In this document: positions 46,032 through 55,469 of the stretch, piece after piece
Layout of the letters: every line of letters begins with the position of its first letter
Position numbering within the stretch: position 1 is the first letter of the stretch
The notes under the pieces: model-generated
Seen by the model: the letters and a program-made list of their open reading frames with translations, nothing else
Databases searched by the model: none
What the model was told of the DNA's origin: nothing
NCBI GenBank assembly: GCA_002110465.1
Contig: NEED01000023.1
Location: 271,297-335,296 of the forward strand
Reading direction: 5' to 3'
Length of the DNA: 64,000 bases
Origin: an unicellular cyanobacterium SU2
GTDB taxonomy: Bacteria > Cyanobacteriota > Cyanobacteriia > Cyanobacteriales > Microcystaceae
Made by a program: the position numbers and the translations under genes

Positions 46032-47810
46032 ATGACTAGAGCAACAACAATCGAAAAATCAAATATTTCTAAAACTTCTCCGATGATTGCCTATACTGTA
46101 GCTATGTCTCAACCTAATTCCCATATTTTTGAGGTGGCATTACAAGTTAGTCAATGGCAAGAGTCTATCCTTGATTTAAAAATGCCTGTATGGACTCCTG
46201 GCTCCTATTTAGTTCGGGAATACGCTAGGCATATTCAGCATTTTTCTGCCTACTCTAGTCAAAATAGAACAAAATTATTAAGTCGAAAAATTAGTAAAAA
46301 TCATTGGATAATTGAAACAGAAAATATTAATGATATTACCATTAAATATCAGGTTTTTGCTAATGAACTAACGGTTAGAACGAATCATTTAGATGGAACT
46401 CATGGCTATTTTAATGGAGCCGCCTTATTTTATTTTATTCCGAGATTTGAAAAACAGCCTATTACAGTCCAAATAATTCCCCCAATTCCTCAATGGAAAG
46501 TCAGCACAGCTTTACCTCAAGTTCCTGAACAAGCTAATACTTTTCAGGCGGATGATTATGACACTTTAGTAGATAGTCCTTTTGAAATTGGAACCCATAA
46601 TATTTATGATTTTGAAGTATTAGGAAAACCTCATCAATTAGCGATTTGGGGACAAGGCAATATTCAACCCGTTACTCTAATTAAAGACACCCAAAAAATT
46701 ATTGAAATAGAAGCTCAATTGTATGGAGAACTTCCCTATAATCATTATCTATTTATTCTACATCTATCAGGGAGTGGTTTCGGAGGCTTAGAACACAAAA
46801 GCTCTTGTTCTCTAATTTACTCTCGTTTTGGGTTTCGAGCTAAAGATAAATATAACCGTTTTATTCAGTTAGTCTCTCATGAATTTTTTCATCTGTGGAA
46901 TGTTAAAAGAATTCGACCAAAAGCCTTAGAAACCTTTGATTATGAGCGAGAAAACTATACGAAATCTCTCTGGTTTTTAGAAGGAACGACCAGCTATTAC
47001 GATATGATTATTCCCCTACGGGCAGGGATTTATAATATCGCTGATTTTCTGGAAATTTTAAGCAAAGATATTACCCGATATTTAAACACCCCAGGGCGCA
47101 AAATTCACCCCTTAAGTGAATCAAGTTTTGATGCTTGGATTAAATTATATCGCCGCGATGCTCATAGTGATAATGTTCAGATTTCCTATTATTTAAAAGG
47201 GGAATTAGTGTCATTACTCTTGGATTTGTTGATTCGATCGCGTCATAATAATCAGCGATCGCTAGATGATGTCATGGGTCAAATGTGGCAAAAATTCGGG
47301 AAACCAGAAATTGGGTTTACTCCCCAACAATTAGAAGAAGTCATTGAATCAGTGGCGGGCATTCAATTAAAAGACTTCTTTTATCGTTACCTTGAAACGA
47401 CTCAAGATCTACCCTTTGACGACTATTTAGAACCCTTTGGATTAAAGTTAAAACCAATTATAGAAACCGAAGCAACTCCCTTTGTAGGAATCCGAATTCA
47501 GACCGAAAATGGTAAAGAAATCATTAAGTTTGTTGAAGCTGGATCTCCTGCTGAAATAGCAGGAATTGATGCAAACGACGAATTATTAGCCATTGATGGA
47601 ATTCGGGTCAATTCAGACCAATTCAATGAGCGTTTAAAAGATTACCAAAGCGGTGATATTATTGCAATTACGGTCTTTCATCAAGATCAATTGAAAACCC
47701 TTTCTGTAACTTTAGCAAATCCTCAACCGAATCGCTATGAAGTGATTCGGATTGATAATCCATCAAATCACCAAAAGCAAAACCTCATGGGATGGTTAGG
47801 ACAAGACTAA
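46032..47810 (+). CDS. M61 family metallopeptidase with PDZ domain
   Basis: A 592-residue glycyl-aminopeptidase-like zinc peptidase. The zinc site is HEFFH at 283-287 with the third ligand in WFLEGTTSYYD (about E317), plus the family GLEH at 252-255. A PDZ domain near residues 480-570 (GIRIQTENGKEIIKFVEAGSPAEIAGIDANDELLAIDG) is expected for M61. No signal peptide is seen, so it is probably cytoplasmic. It starts two bases after the Crp/Fnr-type gene, so the two are cotranscribed and probably coupled. Confidence 0.9.
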   Translation: MTRATTIEKSNISKTSPMIAYTVAMSQPNSHIFEVALQVSQWQESILDLKMPVWTPGSYLVREYARHIQHFSAYSSQNRTKLLSRKISKNHWIIETENINDITIKYQVFANELTVRTNHLDGTHGYFNGAALFYFIPRFEKQPITVQIIPPIPQWKVSTALPQVPEQANTFQADDYDTLVDSPFEIGTHNIYDFEVLGKPHQLAIWGQGNIQPVTLIKDTQKIIEIEAQLYGELPYNHYLFILHLSGSGFGGLEHKSSCSLIYSRFGFRAKDKYNRFIQLVSHEFFHLWNVKRIRPKALETFDYERENYTKSLWFLEGTTSYYDMIIPLRAGIYNIADFLEILSKDITRYLNTPGRKIHPLSESSFDAWIKLYRRDAHSDNVQISYYLKGELVSLLLDLLIRSRHNNQRSLDDVMGQMWQKFGKPEIGFTPQQLEEVIESVAGIQLKDFFYRYLETTQDLPFDDYLEPFGLKLKPIIETEATPFVGIRIQTENGKEIIKFVEAGSPAEIAGIDANDELLAIDGIRVNSDQFNERLKDYQSGDIIAITVFHQDQLKTLSVTLANPQPNRYEVIRIDNPSNHQKQNLMGWLGQD

Positions 47811-47935
47811 GGAGATGGGAGAAATCACTAAACTCATGACTAGAATAATTGTTGATTTGTGCCTATAATTGAGAAATGGCCTAATAGTAACAATATCTAG
47901 GGGAATTAAACCCTATAGTAATTATAGAACTAGCG

Positions 47936-48847
47936 ATGCATCAATTTCTTCCTATTGCTTACTTTCAAAATCGATTTGTTCCCTTTAAAGACGCGAATAT
48001 TTCTATTGCGACCCACGCGCTACACTATGGGACAGCAGCTTTTGGGGGAATGCGAGGAATCCCTGATCCTCAAAATCCATCACAAATATTATTATTCCGT
48101 TTAGATCGTCACTGTCAGCGTTTAAGTCAAAGTGCCAAATTCCTAAACTATGAGTTAACCGCTGAAAAAATTGAGCAGATTATTATTGATTTTGTCAAAA
48201 AAAATAAGCCATCAACTTCTTTTTATATTAGACCATTAGTCTACAGTTCTGGTTTAGGAATTGCTCCGAGACTCCATAAAATCGAGAAAGATTTCTTTGT
48301 CTATGGCTTAGAAATGGGGGATTATTTAGCCGCCGATGGAATTAGTTGTCGCATTAGTTCTTGGTATCGTCAAGAGGATCGAAGTTTTCCTTTAAGAGGG
48401 AAGATTAGTGCTGCTTACATTACCTCAGCTTTAGCCAAAACAGAAGCGGTAGAATCAGGGTTTGATGAAGCCATTTTAATGAACTCTCAAGGTAAAGTTT
48501 GTGAAGCCACAGGAATGAACATTTTTTTAGTCAGAAATGGCCGATTAATCACCCCTGGATTCGATCAAGATGTACTAGAGGGAATCACCAGAGATAGTGT
48601 TTTAACTATAGCCAAAAGCTTAGGAATTGAGACCATCGAAAGATCCGTCGATAAATCAGAATTGTTTATCGCTGATGAAGTCTTTTTATGTGGAACCGCC
48701 GCAAAAATTACCCCGGTCAAACAAATTGAAACCTTTAAATTATCGGGAGAACGCCCTGTGACTCAAAAATTGCGAGACAAATTATTTGCGATCACCGAAA
48801 ACAAAGACCCACAATACAAAGACTGGGTTTATTCTATAGGAATTTGA
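47936..48847 (+). CDS. ilvE: Branched-chain amino acid aminotransferase (class IV)
   Basis: PLP enzyme of leucine, isoleucine and valine metabolism. The 303-residue protein has THALHYGTAAFGGMRG near residues 26-41, FRLDRHCQRL, the PLP lysine K156 in RGKISAAYITSA and the EATGMNIFLVR motif. The short bacterial type fits. It lies 125 bases after the M61 gene; same strand, but probably with its own promoter. Function is secure at family level. Confidence 0.92.
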   Translation: MHQFLPIAYFQNRFVPFKDANISIATHALHYGTAAFGGMRGIPDPQNPSQILLFRLDRHCQRLSQSAKFLNYELTAEKIEQIIIDFVKKNKPSTSFYIRPLVYSSGLGIAPRLHKIEKDFFVYGLEMGDYLAADGISCRISSWYRQEDRSFPLRGKISAAYITSALAKTEAVESGFDEAILMNSQGKVCEATGMNIFLVRNGRLITPGFDQDVLEGITRDSVLTIAKSLGIETIERSVDKSELFIADEVFLCGTAAKITPVKQIETFKLSGERPVTQKLRDKLFAITENKDPQYKDWVYSIGI

Positions 48848-48897
48848 CCGAATAAATATTCAGGTTGGGAGTAAACCTCATCAGGCTAAAGCCCCAA

Positions 48898-50418
48898 CTA
48901 GGAACTGGTATTTTGTTGATAAATAGGATCTAACTCCTGGTGACGCGCATTCTTCCCTAACGGTAGGAAGATTGTAAATACTTCCCCATATTGCGATCGC
49001 TGACGCACAATCAACTTACCGCCTAAAGTATGAAATAGGTGCTTGGTCACATCTAAATTGAGACTCAACCCTCCTGTATTGGGATGAAACATTAATAACT
49101 GACCTAAAGCCTTGAGGGGATTATGAGGACAGGAAGATTCTGTGCGAAATTGTAGTTTAAGTTGATGACCGGCAGTCGTCACTTGAACGCGAATACGTCC
49201 ACCATCAGAAAAACTTCGGGTAAACTTTTCGATCAACCCTGTCAGTACCTGATTAAGGATGGCAGGATCGCTAACCACCTGGGGCAATTTTTGGGGAACT
49301 ACCACATCAAGAATAACATTGCGTCGTTGAGCTTGTTTTTTCCAACGGGGGATACTATCACTGAGAACGCTTTCTAAAGAAGTAGAAACTAATTTAACTG
49401 ATTTTAGCTCTTCAGGAGTAGTTTGGAGTTCAGTAGCGCGTAAAATCAACTCCATACGATTGATTTGTTCCGTACACTCTTGATCAATCCCTTCGAGCAA
49501 TTTAGTCATTGGTGGTGCTAATTTCTTATTCCGTAGCAATAACCGTGTCATGGTGCGAATGGTCGTTAACGGAGTGCGAATTTCATGAGTTAACGCCTGA
49601 AGTAAAGCAACATCGGCAGCATCATTGGGGATTTCTAAGGAAGAGTTTTCTGACTCCTCAGATGCTACATTAATTAAGCTATGCTGTTCTATACTGGTTG
49701 GGGAGACCTCTGGTAAATGGTCTAGCAACAAACGACTAAATTGGGTAACGAGGCGATAGTCAGGAGTCGGCGTAGGAAATTGTTGAACGAACCTATCAAG
49801 TTTAGGTAATTGAGGATGATGGGTAATAACTAGCCGCGCTCGCAAAGCTAACCAGGCTTTTTGAATGACGTTTGGTTCAAAAGAAAATTGAAAGGCAGGG
49901 ATTCCTTGGCTATTTTCCCCTAAAACTGCAATTAATCCAAAATCGGGAGTCAAAACCAAGCAGAATTGTTCGTTGGTTATGGGATCTTTCGGCAACAAAG
50001 GCACTTCCGCCATAGTTGGGATCGCCTCTGACTCGGTTGTGTAAGCCCCAGGGAGTTGCAACCGCATTGCGGGGGAATTTTGATCAGTTTGGGCTTTGAA
50101 TATACCCGTTTGGAAGAGAGAGGTCAGGGTTTGATGAGAGAGGATCGGGGTTGGTCCTGATAAGATTAAGCCTTGACAAGTTGAAGAATCTAAGCCTTCC
50201 TCATCAACTTGGAACAGTAGAATTTGTTCTAAGGCGGCGATCGCCCCAAACCAATGTCCTTGGGCTTTGAGTTGGGCTTGATTGATTTTCTGTGAGGTAT
50301 TATCTTGATTGTCGGCGATCACTGATAATTTTGGTGAATAATCACTATCAACCGCCATCGTTTCGTAACGATTGATAATGTCACTTAATTTCATCAGTAA
50401 TCCCTCAGAGACAACCAT
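48898..50418 (-). CDS. Histidine kinase-like protein with degenerate ATP domain
   Basis: A 506-residue sensor-like protein. Residue H278 lies in the phosphoacceptor motif LTHEIRTPLTTIRTM. After the dimer helix (LLEGIDQECTEQINRMELIL) the expected N-box asparagines and the G1 box DxGxG are not present (GLIEKFTRSF and LQFRTESSCPHN stand in their places), although a late glycine-rich stretch (LFHTLGGKLIV) remains. The N-terminal half is a DICT/GAF-like regulatory region of unknown ligand. It could be an atypical kinase or a pseudo-kinase. Two starts, ATG 50418 and ATG 50394, both have ribosome sites. Confidence 0.75.
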   Translation of the reverse strand: MVVSEGLLMKLSDIINRYETMAVDSDYSPKLSVIADNQDNTSQKINQAQLKAQGHWFGAIAALEQILLFQVDEEGLDSSTCQGLILSGPTPILSHQTLTSLFQTGIFKAQTDQNSPAMRLQLPGAYTTESEAIPTMAEVPLLPKDPITNEQFCLVLTPDFGLIAVLGENSQGIPAFQFSFEPNVIQKAWLALRARLVITHHPQLPKLDRFVQQFPTPTPDYRLVTQFSRLLLDHLPEVSPTSIEQHSLINVASEESENSSLEIPNDAADVALLQALTHEIRTPLTTIRTMTRLLLRNKKLAPPMTKLLEGIDQECTEQINRMELILRATELQTTPEELKSVKLVSTSLESVLSDSIPRWKKQAQRRNVILDVVVPQKLPQVVSDPAILNQVLTGLIEKFTRSFSDGGRIRVQVTTAGHQLKLQFRTESSCPHNPLKALGQLLMFHPNTGGLSLNLDVTKHLFHTLGGKLIVRQRSQYGEVFTIFLPLGKNARHQELDPIYQQNTSS

Positions 50419-50674
50419 TTGCTTTCCTAAACGTTAACTAAATCTACTTCTTGCTGTTACGATAGTAACTGTCTTTAGGGTTTAAATGCAGTCGTAGAAC
50501 CGAACCAATTAGTCGCAATCTCCGATAGAGTAGAAACTGTTGTGCGATCGCCATTTTTTAATGATTAACGAATCCTTGGAGGAAATTTGTTGAGGAAGTA
50601 GAAAATTTTATATTTTGTAGGGTGGGTTAGGTATGGGTTTTAAAGCACTATTCACACTCAGTCAATTTAATTTA

Positions 50675-50779
50675 GGTTGTTTCAACTAAAAGAGTTCATT
50701 AGAATTTAGATTGGCATTAGGTTGGGTTTCGTTCTTCAACCCAACCTACATCTATTGCCTTATTTTAGTTGAGACAGCC
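50675..50779. mobile_element. 105-base MITE-like element
   Basis: Terminal inverted repeats GGTTGTTTCAACTAAAA (50675-50691) and, in reverse, GGCTGTCTCAACTAAAA (50763-50779) match at 15 of 17. Inside is a perfect 10-bp hairpin (AGGTTGGGTT at 50719-50728 and AACCCAACCT at 50738-50747). No transposase frame is present. A clean target-site duplication is not visible, so it is a likely but unproved non-autonomous element. Confidence 0.6.
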
Positions 50780-50781
50780 GA

Positions 50782-50806
50782 GTAGGGTGGGCATTTCCCA
50801 GCCTAC
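50782..50806. repeat. GTAGGGTGGG palindrome
   Basis: GTAGGGTGGG (50782-50791) and CCCAGCCTAC (50797-50806) pair at 9 of 10 around CATTT. The element lies directly beside the MITE-like element and upstream of the flv3 stop. It belongs to the family also seen at 27323 and 60871. Confidence 0.6.
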
Positions 50807-50818
50807 AGCTAATCGACT

Positions 50819-52546
50819 TTAATAATAATTCCCCACTTTGCGGTGATGAACTGCAGTTATTCCATCGGGGTTTGATACCCGTCCATTAGTAACTTTACTG
50901 TAGACAACCCAGTGATCATTACACTCCATTCGACTGACAACTTCACATTCTAAATAAGCTAAAGCATCCGTTAAAATGGGTGATCCATTATTAGCCACTT
51001 GAGTTTTGACTCCTTGAAAACGATCTGCACCAGGGGGAAATCTTTTGAGGAAATGCTTCATTAAAGGTTGATATTTTCCTTCCTCAAGGATGTTTAAAAC
51101 AAACGTATCTCCCACCTGCATTAAAGATTCGATCGCCCGATCTTTAGCCACCGCAACGGTAAACCCAGGAGGGTTAAAACTTGCTTGTGTCACCCAAGAG
51201 GCTAACATTGCCCCCTTGATATCTCCTTTGGTAGCAGTCAAAATATATAAACCGCCACTAATACGACCAATCGCTTTATCCAAGTCACTATCTAAAGACT
51301 TCCGTTGCTTGACTTTGCGATCTTGGGTTAAGGTTTGTCCTAAATCGGTTCCCGCTTCTGCACATAATTGATAAGTAGCTTCAGTAGGAGTATCTTTGAC
51401 CCGAATAGAGTTAAATCCTTTGGTTAACCCCACTTCCCGAAATTTGGTTAACAAGGGATCTATCGGTTCATCATTTCCCCCATAAGACTCAAAAAAACCA
51501 ATAAATTGCTTAGCTTTGGCTGCAGCAAGGATTGTTCCCACATTACTCGTCGTTTCTTTACTATAATCGCTTTCTAATGGGGGCATTCCAATAACTAATC
51601 CGGCACAGCGACTGACTAATTCTTGCACCTCTTGAGGATCAGCCGACTTAAGATCCACCATTTCTACCGCTACCCCTGCTTTCGTAATACCCCTCGCCAT
51701 AGCTTGAGACAGGCGATCGCTGTATCCATAGTCAGAGATATAAAACACCGCAACGGTTTGATCGGTTTTACTTTGTTCCTCACTCCAAGTACGATAGCGT
51801 TCGACTAATTCATGGACATTATATTTTAATAAGGGGCCATGACCGTTAGCAATAGTGGTTACCTCTCCTAACTTATTCATCCGTTTCAACGCAGAAAGAA
51901 CCGAACGGGCATTGGGAGCCATCAAACATTCATAATAGAAATGGTAGTCAGGAGCGATCGCTTCTAATTGTTCATCATAGAGACTATCCGAACAATAGTG
52001 CATCCCAAACACATCACAGGTAAACAGGGTTTGAGTGCCGTGATCGTAAGTTAAAATCGTATCAGGCCAATGTAAATTCGGGGCATTCACGAATTCTAAG
52101 ACATGACCTTTCCCTAGGTCTAAAGTTTCCCCACTTTTGACAACCATACTTTCAAACGACTGATGAACAAATCCTTTTAAGAATTGGATCGCTACTTTAG
52201 AACCGACAACAGTCACCTTCGGGGCTAACTCTAAAATTTCTCTGACTAAGCCACTATGATCTGGTTCGGTATGACTAATGATTAAATAGTCAATGGTGGA
52301 CGGATCAATTAATCGAGTTAATATATCGAGGTAAAGCTGACGAAATTTGGCGTGGGAGGTATCAACTAAAGCGAGTTTATCTCCTCGGATGATGTAGGAA
52401 TTATAGGTGGTTCCGTTTTGTAATCCAAATTCGATATCAAAGCGATCGCGATCCCAGTCGAGAGACCGAATGACTGTCGTATCCGCAACAATATCCGCCG
52501 TTTGTATGGTTAAACGTTTTTCAGTTTTGATAGGAGTTGCAACCAT
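50819..52546 (-). CDS. flv3: Flavodiiron protein (diflavin flavoprotein), Flv3 type
   Basis: Cyanobacterial Flv1/Flv3-type enzymes reduce oxygen to water and relieve photosystem I acceptor pressure. The 575-residue protein has a metallo-beta-lactamase-like di-iron domain with H92xE94xD96H97 in HTEPDHSG, further ligands in NLHWPDT and FTCDVFGMHYC, a flavodoxin domain (AVFYISDYGYSDRLSQAMARGI) and a C-terminal flavin reductase domain (LYILTATKGDIKGAMLASWVTQ). The canonical iron ligands are present, as in Flv3 and Flv2/4, unlike Flv1, which has changed ligands. Flv3 is inferred from memory of the sequences. The Flv partner is not in the window. Confidence 0.85.
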   Translation of the reverse strand: MVATPIKTEKRLTIQTADIVADTTVIRSLDWDRDRFDIEFGLQNGTTYNSYIIRGDKLALVDTSHAKFRQLYLDILTRLIDPSTIDYLIISHTEPDHSGLVREILELAPKVTVVGSKVAIQFLKGFVHQSFESMVVKSGETLDLGKGHVLEFVNAPNLHWPDTILTYDHGTQTLFTCDVFGMHYCSDSLYDEQLEAIAPDYHFYYECLMAPNARSVLSALKRMNKLGEVTTIANGHGPLLKYNVHELVERYRTWSEEQSKTDQTVAVFYISDYGYSDRLSQAMARGITKAGVAVEMVDLKSADPQEVQELVSRCAGLVIGMPPLESDYSKETTSNVGTILAAAKAKQFIGFFESYGGNDEPIDPLLTKFREVGLTKGFNSIRVKDTPTEATYQLCAEAGTDLGQTLTQDRKVKQRKSLDSDLDKAIGRISGGLYILTATKGDIKGAMLASWVTQASFNPPGFTVAVAKDRAIESLMQVGDTFVLNILEEGKYQPLMKHFLKRFPPGADRFQGVKTQVANNGSPILTDALAYLECEVVSRMECNDHWVVYSKVTNGRVSNPDGITAVHHRKVGNYY

Positions 52547-52657
52547 ATTCGTCCCCTTTAAGATATTTGTATTTTGATTTTTATCTTGTTTCTATTGTGG
52601 CACGTCCTCTTCAATAAACTTGGCAGGCTAAAACGATCTAAGATCAGTTGGAGACAA

Positions 52658-53410
52658 ATGAGGAAAGGAACTTTGCCAACTATTCGTTGTGGTAGCATTA
52701 AGTTTGAGAATATCCAAGCTATTATCTTTGACAAAGATGGCACATTAGAAGATTCCCAAAATTATTTACGGGAATTAGCGATTCACCGCACCCGTTTAAT
52801 CGATGCTCAAATCCCTGGCGTTGGGGCTTCCCTGTTGATGGCCTTTGGTATTCAAGATGATATTATTGATCCTACTGGATTAATGGCGGTTGGTAGTCTC
52901 CAAGAAAACAAAATTGCTGCTGCTGCTTATATTGCACAAACCGGAAGAAGTTGGTTTGACGCTTTAGAAATTGCCCATAACTCTTTTGTCGAAGCTGACA
53001 AATCTTGTCCTAAAAATACCTTAAATTCTACTATATTTACAGGAAGCTTAGAATTAATCAAACTTATCTCTGATAGAGGGTTAAAAGTAGGAATTTTATC
53101 TGCCGATTCTACCCATAATGTTCAAAGTTTTGTCAAGCGTCATCAATTATCCGATTATATTCAATTAATTATGGGAGGAGATGGACTGCTCACCAAACCT
53201 GATCCTCAATTATTTATTCAAGCTTGTCAATCTTTAGAAAGTGATCCCAATTCCACTTTAATGATAGGGGATTCTGAAGGGGATATTACCATGGCTCAAC
53301 AAGGAGGAGCCGCCGGAACCATTGGGATTTCTTGGAATAATCTTCAAGCTACTCATTTAGAAAAAGCAGATATTACCATTATGAAACTTAATCAAATTCA
53401 ATTGTGCTAA
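52658..53410 (+). CDS. HAD family hydrolase
   Basis: A phosphatase-like HAD protein: motif I FDKDGTLEDS, motif II in VGILSADST, lysine in GGDGLLTKPDP and motif IV MIGDSEGDITMA. This pattern fits phosphoglycolate phosphatase-like enzymes, but the substrate is unknown. I choose ATG 52658, with GGAG five bases upstream; the longer frame from 52574 begins with a hydrophobic segment not found in the family. It gives about 250 residues. It is divergent from flv3. Confidence 0.85.
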   Translation: MRKGTLPTIRCGSIKFENIQAIIFDKDGTLEDSQNYLRELAIHRTRLIDAQIPGVGASLLMAFGIQDDIIDPTGLMAVGSLQENKIAAAAYIAQTGRSWFDALEIAHNSFVEADKSCPKNTLNSTIFTGSLELIKLISDRGLKVGILSADSTHNVQSFVKRHQLSDYIQLIMGGDGLLTKPDPQLFIQACQSLESDPNSTLMIGDSEGDITMAQQGGAAGTIGISWNNLQATHLEKADITIMKLNQIQLC

Positions 53411-53580
53411 ATTGCTATTTGTTAGGGTAATTTTTGAGGGATCAAGTTTTCAAAACAGAGATGATTGTTATCTTAACTTAATCAAATTTAATGGTGCTAA
53501 TTCGGAAATTACCGTGTATGATTGTAGACTAATAAAACATCATTTGTATTATTGTCGTTACTCACAGAGGATAAGTAAAA

Positions 53581-54849
53581 TTGTCTCGTCGTTATCTGTT
53601 TACTTCCGAATCTGTAACCGAAGGTCATCCTGATAAAGTCTGTGACCAAATTTCAGATACTATTCTAGATGCGTTGCTCTATCATGATGATCGTAGTCGC
53701 GTCGCGGCTGAAGTGGTCGTCAATACAGGATTAGTTTTAATTACTGGAGAAATAACCTCTAAAGCTCATGTTAATTTTGTGGAGTTAGCTCGTCAGAAAA
53801 TTGCTGAGATTGGTTACACTGATGCTAAGAATGGTTTCTGTTCCGATAGTTGTGCTGTTTTAGTTGCAGTAGACGAGCAATCGCCTGATATCGCCCAGGG
53901 AGTCACAGAGGCTCATGAACAGCGAAAATCCCTGAGTAGTGACGAATTAGATCGTATTGGGGCTGGCGATCAGGGATTAATGTTCGGCTATGCTTGTAAT
54001 GAGACCCCTGAATTAATGCCCCTACCTATTAGTTTAGCCCATCGCATTTCTCGGCGTTTGGCTGCGGTGCGTAAGACGGGAGAACTTTCTTATCTCCGTC
54101 CTGATGGTAAAACGCAGGTATCGATTGTTTATGAGGATGGAAAACCAGTAGGGATTGATACCATTCTTGTTTCTACTCAACACACCGAAACCATTGGTTC
54201 TATTACAGATAACGATGGCGTTCAAAAAAAGATTAAATCGGATCTTTGGGAAGCAGTGATTCAACCTGTCTTCAATGATATTGATCTTAAACCTAGCCAA
54301 GAATCTCGCTTTTTAGTCAACCCTACGGGTAAGTTTGTGATTGGGGGTCCTCAAGGAGATGCTGGATTAACCGGACGTAAAATTATTGTTGACACCTACG
54401 GCGGTTATTCTCGTCACGGTGGTGGTGCTTTCTCTGGTAAAGATCCCACCAAAGTAGATCGCTCAGCCGCTTATGCTTGTCGTTATGTGGCTAAAAATAT
54501 TGTTGCTGCTGGTTTGGCAGATAAGTGTGAAGTTCAAGTTAGTTATGCCATTGGTGTAGCTCGTCCAGTAAGTATTTTAGTGGATACCTTTGGCACAGCT
54601 AAGGTTGATGAAGATAAACTGCTTGATGTGGTTAAAGAACACTTTGAATTACGTCCTGCGGGTATTCTTCAAAATTTCAACCTGCGAGAATTGCCCTCAA
54701 AACGAGGCGGCCGTTTCTATCAAGATGTGGCAGCTTATGGGCATTTTGGACGAACTGATCTTGATTTGCCTTGGGAAGCGACCGATAAAGTTGCGTTACT
54801 TAAAGACGCTTTTTCGAGTCCTTTATCTGGGATGACAGTTGGTGTTTAA
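53581..54849 (+). CDS. metK: S-adenosylmethionine synthetase
   Basis: Makes S-adenosylmethionine from methionine and ATP. The 422-residue enzyme has [19 protein letters not shown] at the start, the [12 protein letters not shown] motif, the phosphate loop [15 protein letters not shown] and the ending [10 protein letters not shown]. The start is TTG 53581, with AGAGGA nine bases upstream; no ATG is close, and the expected beginning [15 protein letters not shown] follows at once. A terminator hairpin lies after the stop. No SAM riboswitch is seen in the 170-base leader. Confidence 0.95.
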   Translation: MSRRYLFTSESVTEGHPDKVCDQISDTILDALLYHDDRSRVAAEVVVNTGLVLITGEITSKAHVNFVELARQKIAEIGYTDAKNGFCSDSCAVLVAVDEQSPDIAQGVTEAHEQRKSLSSDELDRIGAGDQGLMFGYACNETPELMPLPISLAHRISRRLAAVRKTGELSYLRPDGKTQVSIVYEDGKPVGIDTILVSTQHTETIGSITDNDGVQKKIKSDLWEAVIQPVFNDIDLKPSQESRFLVNPTGKFVIGGPQGDAGLTGRKIIVDTYGGYSRHGGGAFSGKDPTKVDRSAAYACRYVAKNIVAAGLADKCEVQVSYAIGVARPVSILVDTFGTAKVDEDKLLDVVKEHFELRPAGILQNFNLRELPSKRGGRFYQDVAAYGHFGRTDLDLPWEATDKVALLKDAFSSPLSGMTVGV

Positions 54850-54875
54850 CTTGAGTTAAGCTGATTGAAATTACG

Positions 54876-54905
54876 AGGGAAAAGGGTCATTAGACTTTTT
54901 TCTCT
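54876..54905. terminator. Shared terminator between metK and sipA
   Basis: A 13-bp hairpin with three G-U pairs (54876-54888 and 54893-54905) around ATTA, with the run of T residues inside its right arm. Position between two convergent genes suggests bidirectional termination. Confidence 0.65.
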
Positions 54906-54907
54906 TG

Positions 54908-55168
54908 TTAATCAGCTTCATCTGTTTTCATTTTCCTAGGATCTTGAGTGATCAGTTTTTCTAGATACTGACTTTCTAGTAAAAAAATTCCTTTGCTAAA
55001 GCGAACTCCCCAATAATCTCCTGGACGGCGATCAATCACCGTTCCTTCTTCCCCAATCTCTAAAATATCAGCCGGACGCAACATAGGCATGGGGTCAGCC
55101 GTTTTTAGATAGGGTGGACGAACACTCAAACGAATTTGACAACCAACGGTAATTTCTGAAGGATTCAT
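54908..55168 (-). CDS. sipA: SipA / DUF3148 regulatory protein
   Basis: An 86-residue small beta-rich protein that matches the SipA family, known in Synechococcus to bind the sensor kinase NblS in light and nutrient stress signalling. Features: VGCQIRLSVRPPYLKTADPMPMLRPADILEIGEEGTVIDRRPGDYWGVRFSKGIFLLESQYLE. The length and the PMPMLRP and WGVRF phrases are diagnostic. It lies convergent with metK. Its kinase partner is not in the window. Confidence 0.87.
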   Translation of the reverse strand: MNPSEITVGCQIRLSVRPPYLKTADPMPMLRPADILEIGEEGTVIDRRPGDYWGVRFSKGIFLLESQYLEKLITQDPRKMKTDEAD

Positions 55169-55277
55169 CTTAACGATTGATAACGATTGACGATTAACTT
55201 AACTAAAAATGTTAACCTCAAAGGAGATAATTCACTAACTCAAATTTTAGATTTATTCCTAGAGGAACCTATAACCT

Positions 55278-55469
55278 ATGACTGCTGCCAAAATTTTGAT
55301 TCTGACGGCGATCGCTATTGTTGCTATTAAGTTTGTTGCTTCTTTATTCGGGAAAGGAAATATCCCCCTCCTCAATCAACTGGTAACGGTTATTCTTGGG
55401 TTATTTATTACCTTTGAATTGTTCCAACTAGGTCAACTCTTGCTGAGTAAATTTTCATCTCCAATTTAG
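55278..55469 (+). CDS. Small membrane protein, unknown
   Basis: A 63-residue hydrophobic protein with two membrane segments (AKILILTAIAIVAIKFVASLF and LLNQLVTVILGLFITFELFQLGQLL). Not recognised. It starts at ATG 55278 with no obvious ribosome site and overlaps the stop of the convergent cysteine synthase gene by four bases. Confidence 0.5.
   Translation: MTAAKILILTAIAIVAIKFVASLFGKGNIPLLNQLVTVILGLFITFELFQLGQLLLSKFSSPI

Larger units (their letters stand above)
50419..50818. other. Intergenic region holding a MITE-like element
   Basis: 400 bases without a gene between the histidine kinase and flv3. Beside the elements listed separately (50675-50779 and 50782-50806) it has a half-site of the GTAGGGTGGG family near 50618. 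I see no tRNA or protein frame. Confidence 0.6.

Noticed and set aside
53412-53580. SAM riboswitch before metK
   Set aside because: The 170-base leader shows no recognisable SAM-I or SAM-II core.
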